Assembly: GCA_003105285.1 (NCBI GenBank)
Contig: PQAN01000293.1
Span: 42,727 to 59,062, forward strand
DNA length: 16,336 nucleotides
Origin: Methylocystaceae bacterium
GTDB taxonomy: Bacteria > Pseudomonadota > Alphaproteobacteria > Rhizobiales > Beijerinckiaceae
Reading direction: 5' to 3'
Made by a program: the position numbers and the translations under genes. The first letter of the stretch is position 1. Each line of letters begins with the position of its first letter. A model generated the notes under the pieces. That model was not told where the DNA came from. It did not search any database and saw only the letters and a list, made by a program, of their open reading frames with translations. Of this stretch, positions 7,590 through 14,059 are shown one piece after another.

Positions 7590-9062
7590 GTGGCGGAAGA
7601 CACGACGACGATCAGGACGACGGCGCCGAAGCGCAACTATTTCGCCCGCAAGTCGGTCGACGACATCCTCGCCGAAAGCGACCGACAGGAGGGCGGTCGG
7701 CTTCACCGGGCGCTCGGTCCCGTCTCGCTCACCGCGCTCGGCATAGGCGGGATCATCGGAGCCGGCATTTTCGTGCTCACGGGAACGGTCGCCGCCAAAT
7801 TCGCCGGTCCGGGCGTCGTCATCTCCTTCGCCCTCTCCGGCGTCGCCTGCGCCTTTGTGGCGCTGTGCTATGCGGAACTCTCCTCGCTCATCCCTGTCTC
7901 CGGCAGCGCCTATACCTATACTTATGCGACGCTCGGCGAGCTCTTCGCCTGGATCATCGGCTGGGATTTGGTGCTCGAATACGGCCTCGGCGCCGCGACC
8001 GTGGCGGTCGGCTGGTCCGGCTATTTCAACCGTGTCCTGCATGGCTTCGGCGTCGATCTGCCGTCGCAATGGACCACGGCCTTCTTCTCCGACCCGAACC
8101 ACGCCGGCTCCGGCCACGGCCTGTTCAATATTCCCGCGGCGCTGGTCATTCTGGGTCTGACAGCGCTGCTCGCGCGCGGCACCCGCGAATCCTCGCTCTT
8201 CAACAACATCATCGTGCTCGTCAAAGTGACGGTGGTGCTCATCGTCATCGTTTTCGGCGTCTCGCATGTGGATATCGCCAATTGGACGCCGTTCGTGCCG
8301 GAGAACGCCGGCGAATTCGGCCATTACGGCTGGAGCGGCGTGCTGCGCGGCGCGTCCGTCGTGTTCTTCTCCTATATCGGCTTCGACGCCGTCTCGACGG
8401 CCGCGCAGGAGGCGAGGCTGCCGCAGCGCGACGTGCCGATCGGCATCATCGCCTCGCTCGCCATTTGCACGGTTCTCTTTATCGGCGTCGCCGCCGTGGC
8501 GACGGGCGTCATCCCTTATGCGAAGCTCAATGTGCCGGACCCGATCGCCGTGGCGATGGATGCGACCGGCATCGGCTGGATCGCCTGGGCGGTCAAATTG
8601 GGCGCGCTCGCCGGCCTGACGACCGTCATTCTCGCGCTGCTCTTCGGACAGACGCGCGTCTTCTACGCCATGGCGCATGACGGCCTGCTGCCGCCGATCT
8701 TCGCCAGATTGCACGCCACCTGGCGGACGCCGGCCATCAGCCAGACCGTGGTCGGCGTGCTGGTGGCGCTGGCCGCCGGGCTGTTCCCGATCGAGATCCT
8801 CGACGAAATGGTCAGCATCGGCACGCTGTCGGCTTTCGCGCTCGTCTGCGGCGCGGTCATTCATCTGCGCCGCTCGAGCCCGGACCTCCATCGCCCATTC
8901 CGCGCGCCCGGCATTCCCTGGGTGCCGATCGTCGGCATCCTGTCCTGCTTCGCGCTGATGGCGGCTCTGCCGATCGAGACCTGGATCCGCCTGTTCGTCT
9001 GGATGGGCGCGGGTCTCCTCTTCTATTTCTTTTACGGCAGCCGACACGCCAAACACGGTTGA
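7590..9062 (+). CDS. APC-family amino-acid permease (YfnA/CAT-like)
   Basis: Inner-membrane amino-acid transporter of the amino acid-polyamine-organocation superfamily, 490 residues, about 12 hydrophobic segments, full length. The first membrane helix carries the substrate-binding signature GIGGIIGAGIF (51-61). It is followed by GPGVVISFALSG and CYAELSSLIPVSGSAYTY, typical of the cationic amino-acid transporter/YfnA group. FFSYIGFDAVSTAAQEARLPQRD near 260-285 is the usual loop motif. Translation most likely starts at GTG 7590, with GGAAAGGA a few bases upstream; no suitable ATG lies near. Substrate cannot be fixed from sequence, though cationic or branched-chain amino acids are usual for the group. 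It lies across the intergenic gap from the peptide synthetase, on the opposite strand, so a functional link is possible but unproven. Confidence 0.92.
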   Translation: MAEDTTTIRTTAPKRNYFARKSVDDILAESDRQEGGRLHRALGPVSLTALGIGGIIGAGIFVLTGTVAAKFAGPGVVISFALSGVACAFVALCYAELSSLIPVSGSAYTYTYATLGELFAWIIGWDLVLEYGLGAATVAVGWSGYFNRVLHGFGVDLPSQWTTAFFSDPNHAGSGHGLFNIPAALVILGLTALLARGTRESSLFNNIIVLVKVTVVLIVIVFGVSHVDIANWTPFVPENAGEFGHYGWSGVLRGASVVFFSYIGFDAVSTAAQEARLPQRDVPIGIIASLAICTVLFIGVAAVATGVIPYAKLNVPDPIAVAMDATGIGWIAWAVKLGALAGLTTVILALLFGQTRVFYAMAHDGLLPPIFARLHATWRTPAISQTVVGVLVALAAGLFPIEILDEMVSIGTLSAFALVCGAVIHLRRSSPDLHRPFRAPGIPWVPIVGILSCFALMAALPIETWIRLFVWMGAGLLFYFFYGSRHAKHG

Positions 9063-9088
9063 GCCATTCTCCATCGCCCCCTCGCCAA

Positions 9089-9110
9089 CCCTCCGCTCCG
9101 CGGGAGAGGG
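9089..9110. repeat. GC-rich imperfect palindrome, intergenic repeat unit
   Basis: CCCTCCGC TCC GCGGGAGAGGG forms an imperfect hairpin directly after the permease gene. It resembles the hairpins at 9159-9185 and 16224-16247 and the GC-rich interspersed palindromes common in alphaproteobacterial genomes. It could also help end permease transcripts, but there is no T tract. Confidence 0.5.
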
Positions 9111-9158
9111 AGCAGTCCCCGACCCTTCATCGAGGCGTATGTAGACGCCGATCGTGAG

Positions 9159-9185
9159 CCTCCCCTCCGCGAAGCGGGGGAGGGG
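9159..9185. repeat. Second GC-rich imperfect palindrome before cobT
   Basis: CCTCCCCTCCGC GAA GCGGGGGAGGGG is a near-palindrome of the same type as the unit at 9089-9110, placed about 50 bases later and about 30 bases before the cobT start. Between them is a small hairpin, GGCGT/ACGCC, near 9134-9149. The pair looks like a composite interspersed repeat inserted in the 155-bp gap. Confidence 0.5.
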
Positions 9186-9217
9186 CAGGGAAGGGGCCGA
9201 CCAAATTCTGGAATCTC

Positions 9218-10240
9218 ATGGACGATATTCATCCCTTCGACGAAATCCGCATGTTGCTCGCCAATCTCCCGCAGCCCTCGCGGGAGAGCGTCGAGGCTGT
9301 GCGCCGGCGCGACGCCGAGCTCACCAAGCCGCCTGGCGCGCTCGGGCGCCTCGAGGGGATCGTCGAATGGCTCGCCGCCTGGCAGGACCGAGCCGAGCCG
9401 ACGGTCGAGCGTCCGCTCGTCGCGGTGTTCGCCGGCAATCACGGCGTCGCGGCCAAGGGCGTTTCGGCCTTTCCGGCGAGCGTCACCAGGCAGATGCTCG
9501 ATAATTTCACGGCGGGCGGCGCCGCCATCAATCAGATCTGCAAGACTTTCGGCGTCGGCCTCAAGGTGTTCGAACTGGCGCTCGAGCGCCCGACGCGGGA
9601 CATGACCGAGTCTCCCGCCATGGAGGAACGCGAAGCCGCCGCGACGCTCGCCTATGGCATGGAGGCGATCGACGGCGGGATCGATCTTCTGGCGCCGGGA
9701 GAGATGGGCATCGCCAACACCAGTTCGGCGGCGGCGATCTACGCCGCGCTCTACGGCGGGCCGGCGGCGCGCTGGACCGGGCGCGGCACGGGCGTCGACG
9801 ACGCGGGGCTCGCGCGCAAGAATGCGGTGATCGATGCGGCGCTCGCATATCACGCCGGCCATTTGTCCGATCCGCTGGAAATCCTGCGTCGGCTCGGCGG
9901 GCGCGAGATCGCCGGCATGATGGGCGCGATCCTCGCCGCGCGGCTGTCCCGCGTGCCGGTCGTGCTCGACGGCTATGTCGCCTGCTCGGCGGCGGCGCTG
10001 CTCCATGCGATGGACGCGGACGCGATCGCCCATTGCGTCGCCGGCCATGTCTCGCCGGAGGGCGCGCATGCGCAAGTGCTGCAGCGGCTCGGCAGGGCGC
10101 CCTTGCTCGATCTCGATATGCGGCTCGGCGAAGGCTCCGGCGCGGCCATGGCCATCGGCGTCATAAAGGCCGCGCTCGCGTGCCACCGCGACATGGCGAC
10201 TTTCGCCAGCGCGGGGGTGAGCGGGAAGAGCGAGCCTTGA
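9218..10240 (+). CDS. cobT: Nicotinate-nucleotide--dimethylbenzimidazole phosphoribosyltransferase
   Basis: Cytoplasmic enzyme that transfers ribose-5-phosphate from nicotinate mononucleotide to 5,6-dimethylbenzimidazole, forming alpha-ribazole phosphate for the lower ligand of cobalamin. The 340-residue product is full length. Visible family motifs are LTKPPGALGRLE near 35, VFAGNHGVAAKGVSAFP near 70, GEMGIANTSSAAAI near 161, the GRGTGVDD block near 187, SHxE-like GHVSPEGAHA near 260, and the C-terminal RLGEGSGAAMA, whose Glu305 corresponds to the catalytic base. Only a short GGA precedes the ATG. No cobS, cobC or other cobamide genes lie in the window, and I see no cobalamin riboswitch before it, so it is an orphan member of the pathway. 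The alphaproteobacterial name cobU is also used for this enzyme. Confidence 0.95.
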   Translation: MDDIHPFDEIRMLLANLPQPSRESVEAVRRRDAELTKPPGALGRLEGIVEWLAAWQDRAEPTVERPLVAVFAGNHGVAAKGVSAFPASVTRQMLDNFTAGGAAINQICKTFGVGLKVFELALERPTRDMTESPAMEEREAAATLAYGMEAIDGGIDLLAPGEMGIANTSSAAAIYAALYGGPAARWTGRGTGVDDAGLARKNAVIDAALAYHAGHLSDPLEILRRLGGREIAGMMGAILAARLSRVPVVLDGYVACSAAALLHAMDADAIAHCVAGHVSPEGAHAQVLQRLGRAPLLDLDMRLGEGSGAAMAIGVIKAALACHRDMATFASAGVSGKSEP

Positions 10241-10287
10241 AGGCTCCGCGGTCCTATGGGGCCGCCGTCACTCGGACCGCGAGCCTT
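10232..10287. terminator. Nested hairpins between convergent cobT and GNAT genes
   Basis: GAGCCTT G AAGGCTC (10232-10246) overlaps the cobT stop. The adjoining AAGGCTCCGCGGTCC (10240-10254) pairs with GGACCGCGAGCCTT (10274-10287), with one bulged base, across a 19-base loop. The structure sits exactly between two convergent genes, as expected of a bidirectional terminator or stabiliser. No T tract follows on the plus strand. Confidence 0.45.
10271..10286. repeat. 16-bp direct repeat, copy 1
   Basis: CTCGGACCGCGAGCCT occurs here at the 3' end of the GNAT gene and again, identical and in the same orientation, at 10899-10914 upstream of that gene. The unit itself contains a short palindrome, CTCG...CGAG. 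Confidence 0.7.
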
Positions 10288-10841
10288 CAGGCCCGCTCTT
10301 GCAGCCCGCCGGCGCGGATTTCATAAAAGAGGCACAGCTCCTCTCGTGCCCGCGCAGGGGCGTAGATCATCGCCTCGCCGACGGGCTCCATCCCGCAAGC
10401 GCGCATCACCGCGAACGACGCCGAGTTGTCGATCTGTGCGCCCGCGCGAATTCTGTCGAGATCGAGCAGCTCGAATCCGGCTGCGAGCGCGACCGGCGCC
10501 AGTTCTCTCATATAGCCTCGGCCTTGGAACTGTTCCGCCAGCCAATAGCTGAAGGAACCAGAAGAGGGATCCTCGTCGCGCTGGATCGTCGCCCAGCCGA
10601 CCAGCTCGTCCGTCACTCTGCTTGTGATGGCGAAAGCGAGCGCGTCGCCGGCCTGCGTCCACTTCCGCCAGCGTTCGATGCGGTCGGCGGCCATTGCCGG
10701 CGTGAACGGGGTCGGCCAGGAGGCGAGCCAGCGGCTCACGGCGGGGGTCATCGATCGGGAGGTCGCTTCGGCGTCTCGCTGCGTCACGCAGCGCAATCGC
10801 AACCTGCCTGTTCCGAGTGGCTGAAAAAGATCGTTTTGCAT
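10287..10841 (-). CDS. GNAT-family N-acetyltransferase (RimJ/RimL-like)
   Basis: Acetyl-CoA-dependent acetyltransferase of 184 residues, single GNAT fold. The N-terminus LGTGRLRLRCVTQRDAEA matches the opening of RimJ/RimL-type enzymes. Motif A appears as WLAEQFQGRGYMRE (consensus Q/RxxGxG/A), which binds the pyrophosphate of CoA. IDNSASFAVMRACGM is the usual motif B region. The substrate may be a protein N-terminus or a small amine; this cannot be read from sequence. The frame is open to an ATG at 10925, two bases after the preceding stop. That 28-residue extension is low in family similarity and is made of the repeat at 10899-10914, so the ATG at 10841 is preferred, although its ribosome site is poor. 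It is the last gene of the 6S RNA/cyclo-ligase run. Confidence 0.85.
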   Translation of the reverse strand: MQNDLFQPLGTGRLRLRCVTQRDAEATSRSMTPAVSRWLASWPTPFTPAMAADRIERWRKWTQAGDALAFAITSRVTDELVGWATIQRDEDPSSGSFSYWLAEQFQGRGYMRELAPVALAAGFELLDLDRIRAGAQIDNSASFAVMRACGMEPVGEAMIYAPARAREELCLFYEIRAGGLQERA

Positions 10842-10898
10842 CGCAAGGAAGTCGGGTGAGCCAGATGCAGGCGCGAAGACCCGTGGCCCGGTCGGCGC

Positions 10899-10914
10899 CT
10901 CGGACCGCGAGCCT
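10899..10914. repeat. 16-bp direct repeat, copy 2
   Basis: Exact copy of the sequence at 10271-10286, lying between the cyclo-ligase stop and the GNAT start. The two copies bracket the GNAT gene. Confidence 0.7.
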
Positions 10915-10927
10915 CGAGTTCGCATTT

Positions 10928-11521
10928 TCAGCGAAAGCCGATCAGCTCCCGCTCTGTCAGCAGATAGTCCAGCCTCTGGTCGTGAGGCTCGGTCGGGACC
11001 GCCTCCGCCTCCTGGCAGGCGTAGGCGACGCCGATCGCGATCACGGTCCGGCGCGCGCGCAGATCGGCCAGTGTGGCGTCATAGATGCCGCCGCCATAGC
11101 CCAGGCGAAAGCCTCTGCGATCGAAGGCGGCGAGCGGCGCGAAGACGATGTCGGGGTCGAGCGCGGGCCTTCCATTGGCGGGTTCGGAGAGGCCGAAGGG
11201 GCCTTTCACCAGCTCGTCGCCCGGCGTAAAAGCGCGGAACACCAGCGGCTGTTTGACCGCCGTCATGACCGGCAAGACTGTCGTGATCCCGCCGGCCGCG
11301 AGCGCCTCGAGCAGCGGGCGCGTGTTGAGCTCGCTGCGGATCGGCCAGTAAACCGAGACGACCTCGCCCTCGTCTCGCGCTTGCGGCGCGAGTTCATGCA
11401 CCAGCGCCAAGGCGCGCGCCGCGATCTTGGCGGCGGCTTCCTGGGCTTCGTGGGCGGAGATCAGGTCGCGGCGCGCCAGCGAGTGCCGGCGCAGGTCTGT
11501 CTTGACGTCGACGGAGGTCAT
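10928..11521 (-). CDS. 5-formyltetrahydrofolate cyclo-ligase
   Basis: ATP- and Mg-dependent cytoplasmic enzyme (MTHFS; YgfA in E. coli) that returns 5-formyltetrahydrofolate to 5,10-methenyltetrahydrofolate. The 197-residue length is normal. The diagnostic C-terminal motif RRGFRLGYGGGIYD ends at residue 148. Other matches are the N-terminal LRRHSLARRDLIS, VYWPIRSELNTRPLLEAL near 58, and DIVFAPLAAFD just before the motif. The start at 11521 gives the standard N-terminus, though its upstream region is the end of the 6S RNA and has no clear ribosome site. Location directly downstream of 6S RNA is the classical ssrS-ygfA arrangement of proteobacteria, in which the protein is read through from the RNA gene and is linked to stationary phase and persistence. 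Confidence 0.95.
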   Translation of the reverse strand: MTSVDVKTDLRRHSLARRDLISAHEAQEAAAKIAARALALVHELAPQARDEGEVVSVYWPIRSELNTRPLLEALAAGGITTVLPVMTAVKQPLVFRAFTPGDELVKGPFGLSEPANGRPALDPDIVFAPLAAFDRRGFRLGYGGGIYDATLADLRARRTVIAIGVAYACQEAEAVPTEPHDQRLDYLLTERELIGFR

Positions 11522-11545
11522 GAAAAGCTTGAGCGCCCGATGAAA

Positions 11546-11704
11546 GAGAAGCGCGGGCCACGTGAGCCGTGGGACATCGATCCCGGGAACCTACAACGTA
11601 GGTGGGCGCCGTGGTGGCCGAGCCCACGGGCAAGGCCAGGGACAGCTCCCTTGGAGATCGATAAGGCCCCGGGGAATTAAAGTCCGCCACGCACCCCGCA
11701 GCGC
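11546..11704 (-). ncRNA. ssrS: 6S RNA
   Basis: Regulatory RNA that mimics an open promoter and sequesters housekeeping RNA polymerase in stationary phase. The minus strand shows typical alphaproteobacterial 6S segments in order: CCUUAUCGAUCUCCAAGGGA followed by GCUGUCCCUGGCC, a central region, then CCACCUACGUUGUAGGUUC, CGAUGUCCCACGGCUCACGU and GGCCCGC. The 5' GCGGGGUGCGUGGCGG stretch can pair imperfectly with the 3' GGCUCACGUGGCCCGCGC, closing the long stem. The position immediately upstream of the cyclo-ligase gene is the expected context. End points are estimated to within about 10 bases. Confidence 0.85.
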
Positions 11705-11713
11705 CGCCCGGAC

Positions 11714-11719
11714 AATGTA
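11714..11719 (-). promoter_or_regulatory. Candidate -10 element of the 6S RNA promoter
   Basis: TACATT on the minus strand lies about 8-10 bases upstream of the estimated 5' end of the 6S RNA. A clear -35 is not evident at the proper distance. Confidence 0.35.
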
Positions 11720-11760
11720 GTCCCGCCGTCTTGCGAACGCCAGAGGCGGAACGCGATTTC

Positions 11761-11938
11761 CAGGGGCGATCGGGTGAAGGACGTCCTCATCCTGAGGAGG
11801 CGGCGCAGCCGCCGTGCTTAAAAGGACGAGGACGTCCGCTCGCGACGTGTTTTCCTCTCCTTCGTCCTGAGGAGGCCTCGAAGAGGCCGTCTCGAAGGAC
11901 GAAGGAGAGGAAAACACTCCTTCACCCGATTCCCCCTG
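11761..11938. repeat. Nested palindromic intergenic repeat element
   Basis: A 178-bp structure with three levels of symmetry. The outer arms (11761-11781 and 11918-11938) are inverted repeats matching at 19 of 21 positions. Inside the left half is a hairpin with arms GACGTCCTC (11780-11788) and GAGGACGTC (11828-11836) around GGCGGC GCA GCCGCC. Inside the right half is a very strong hairpin, 11847-11917, with perfect 22-bp arms and an inner GGCCTC GAA GAGGCC. The two halves share TCCTGAGGAGGC and AAGGACGA, so they are tandem copies of one repeat family of the kind dispersed in Hyphomicrobiales genomes. It lies between the pmtA stop and the 6S RNA promoter and may also terminate pmtA transcripts. 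Confidence 0.85.
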
Positions 11939-11950
11939 CGCGATTTCCGT

Positions 11951-12688
11951 TCAGCCGGCCGTGTGTTCGATCGTCTCGCCGACGCCCGAGGGTTGCGGCC
12001 CGCTCCTGGCGAAGGCGGCGGTTCGCTCGATCCGCGTCAGCGTGAACAAGCCGAAGGGCGGCACGAGGCGCCGCTCGATCAGCCGCATGTCGGCGCGGGC
12101 CTCGATCCAGTCGCCGATGACCGCCCAGGGAAATTGCGGCCGCCAGCCGAGCGTCGAGGCGACGTATCGGCCGAGCCAGGACTCGAGCGCCGACAGCGCC
12201 GTGTCCTGCGAGCTGACGTGGTTGACGAGAATGATTTCCCCGCCCGGTCGAACGACGCGGGCGAGTTCGTCCAGCGTCGCCTCCGGATCCGGCACGACCG
12301 TCAGCATATAGGGCGCGACGACGCAGGTGAAGGTGGCGTCGGCGAAAGCGAGCCGCGTCGCATCCATGCGCGCGAGGCCGGCGACCTGGATCAGGCGCTG
12401 GCGTCTCGTGCGATCGGCCGCGCGCCGCAGCATGGGCTCGGAGAGATCGACGCCGAAGACGCGGGTTCCCCGCTTGAACATCGGCAGCTCGAGGCCGGTG
12501 CCGACGCCCGCGTCGAGGATTCGACTGTCGGTCCGCGAGGCGATCGACGCCACGGCCCGCCGTCCCGGCCGCAGCAGAGCGGCAAATAGCAGATCATAGA
12601 CGGGCGCCCAGCGCGCATAAGCCGCCTCGACGGTCTGCATGTCGAGCGATTGCTTGTCGCGGAGACTGGCCTCGTGGCTTTCGCTCAT
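11951..12688 (-). CDS. pmtA: Phosphatidylethanolamine N-methyltransferase, Rhodobacter (PmtA) type
   Basis: SAM-dependent class I methyltransferase that methylates phosphatidylethanolamine stepwise to phosphatidylcholine at the cytoplasmic face of the inner membrane. Of the 245 residues, AYARWAPVYDLLF (about 23-35) is the PmtA-type opening. ILDAGVGTGLELPMF (about 57-71) is the SAM-binding motif I, VFGVDLSEPMLRRA is motif II, and MDATRLAFADATF then PYMLTVVPDP complete the fold. LGWRPQFPW near 190 is typical of this lipid methyltransferase group. It is slightly longer than usual at both ends. The start at 12688 overlaps the mnmA stop as ATGA and has GGAG 7 bases upstream, favouring it over the internal Met17. 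The substrate is assigned by similarity; a ubiquinone-type methyltransferase is the main alternative. Confidence 0.82.
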   Translation of the reverse strand: MSESHEASLRDKQSLDMQTVEAAYARWAPVYDLLFAALLRPGRRAVASIASRTDSRILDAGVGTGLELPMFKRGTRVFGVDLSEPMLRRAADRTRRQRLIQVAGLARMDATRLAFADATFTCVVAPYMLTVVPDPEATLDELARVVRPGGEIILVNHVSSQDTALSALESWLGRYVASTLGWRPQFPWAVIGDWIEARADMRLIERRLVPPFGLFTLTRIERTAAFARSGPQPSGVGETIEHTAG

Positions 12689-13914
12689 CTCGCCGCTCCG
12701 CCCAGCCCGAGGGAAATATGCAGGGCGTTCGCGTCGACGGCGGGCTCGGCCGAGGCGATGAACCCGCCGCCGAGCACCCGCGCCCGCGCCTCGTCCCGGT
12801 CGTAGAACACGCAGGCCTGGCCAGGGGAGACGCCGTATTCCCCCGCCTCGAACGCGACCTCGGCGAGGCCGAGGCCGAGCGCGCGCAATCTCGCCGGAAC
12901 GGGCGGCCGCGTCGAGCGCACCCTCGCCATGATGTCGAGACCGTCTTCGGGCAGATCGGCGAGATCGCCGACGCCGATCCAGTTCACGTCGCGCAGCAGG
13001 ACGCGGCGCGTCTCCAGCGCCTCGCGCGGACCGACGACCACCTGCGCCTTCGAGGCGTCGAGCCTGACGACGAACAGCGGCTCGGCCGAATGGCCGGAGA
13101 CGACGGCCCCGAGGCCGAGTCCTCGCCTCTGCCCGATCGTGTAGTGCATGACGCCGGCGTGGCGGCCCAAAATCCGCCCGTCGATATGGACGATGTCTCC
13201 CGGCGTCGCCGCGTCCGGCGCCAGACGCTCCACGACATCCGTGTAATGGCCGCTCGGGACGAAGCAGATGTCCTGGCTGTCGGGCTTTTCGGCCACGTCG
13301 AGCGCGTAGCGCCGCGCCAGCTCCCGCACCTCCGCCTTGGCGTATTCGCCGAGCGGAAAGCGCAACTGACGCAGTTGCTCGCGCGTCGTGGCGAACAGGA
13401 AATAGCTTTGATCGCGGCCGGCGTCGAGCGCGCGGTAGAGCGCGCGGCCGCCCTGCGCGTCGATGCGCGAGGAGATGTAATGGCCGGTCGCCAGCGCATC
13501 GGCGCCGAGGTCCTTCGCCGTCTCGAACAGATCGACGAATTTGATGAATTGATTGCAGGCGACGCAGGGCACGGGCGTTTCGCCGCTCGCATAGCTCGCC
13601 GCGAAGCCGTCGATCACCTTCTCGCGAAACCGGCTCTCGTAATCGAGCACATAATGAGGGATGCCGAGGCGCGCGGCGACTTGGCGGGCGTCGTGAATGT
13701 CCTGGCCCGCGCAGCAGGCTCCCTTGCGATGCGTCGCCTCGCCGTGATCGTAGAGTTGCAGCGTGACGCCGACGACGTCATAGCCCTCATCGCGCAGCAG
13801 CGCCGCGACGACGCTCGAGTCGACGCCGCCGGACATCGCCACGACGACGCGGGTCTCACGCGCCGGCTTGGGCAAATCGAGACTGTTGAGGACGGAAGAC
13901 GCTGCCGCCATCAT
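12685..13914 (-). CDS. mnmA: tRNA-specific 2-thiouridylase MnmA
   Basis: Cytoplasmic ATP-pyrophosphatase that thiolates U34 of tRNA-Lys, tRNA-Glu and tRNA-Gln, using sulfur passed along a relay from cysteine desulfurase. The 409-residue product has the PP-loop SGGVDS (28-33). The two catalytic cysteines are Cys120 in VPCVACNQFIKF and Cys217 in KPDSQDICFVPSG, matching the CNxxIKF and KPDSxxICF motifs. GHYISSRID near 144, GRDQSYFLF near 168 and HYTIGQRRGLGL are further signatures. The frame is open to 14025, but the paired ATGs at 13914 and 13911 give the usual alphaproteobacterial start (VLNSLDLPKP then VVVAMSGG). A weak GGCGG precedes them. The stop overlaps the pmtA start by 4 bases, so the two are probably translationally coupled. 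Confidence 0.96.
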   Translation of the reverse strand: MMAAASSVLNSLDLPKPARETRVVVAMSGGVDSSVVAALLRDEGYDVVGVTLQLYDHGEATHRKGACCAGQDIHDARQVAARLGIPHYVLDYESRFREKVIDGFAASYASGETPVPCVACNQFIKFVDLFETAKDLGADALATGHYISSRIDAQGGRALYRALDAGRDQSYFLFATTREQLRQLRFPLGEYAKAEVRELARRYALDVAEKPDSQDICFVPSGHYTDVVERLAPDAATPGDIVHIDGRILGRHAGVMHYTIGQRRGLGLGAVVSGHSAEPLFVVRLDASKAQVVVGPREALETRRVLLRDVNWIGVGDLADLPEDGLDIMARVRSTRPPVPARLRALGLGLAEVAFEAGEYGVSPGQACVFYDRDEARARVLGGGFIASAEPAVDANALHISLGLGGAAR

Positions 13915-14059
13915 GAGAAACCGCCCGACACGCTTTTGCTGGACCATTGGCGGGAGACGCGTCCGCGCAGAAGGCCCGCTGCCCAGACTTAAAGCATTAT
14001 CCGATTTGCGACGCAAACCGGCCATGCTCCCATCCTTCGCCGATTTCCCTATTTGCAGT

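Noticed and set aside
7176..9074. A 632-residue minus-strand frame antisense to the permease
   Set aside because: It is hydrophilic, Arg/Asp/Glu-rich and has no family motif; the plus strand encodes a clear 12-helix transporter.
9063..9217. A cobalamin riboswitch before cobT
   Set aside because: The gap is short and filled by GC-rich palindromes; no B12-box-like GCCACTG element is present.
10842..10925. 28-residue N-terminal extension of the GNAT at 10287-10841, with a start two bases after the cyclo-ligase stop
   Set aside because: It is built from an intergenic repeat and precedes the normal GNAT opening, although close coupling to the upstream stop cannot be fully excluded.
13915..14025. 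37-residue N-terminal extension of MnmA
   Set aside because: No family similarity; the PP-loop spacing fits a start at 13914.
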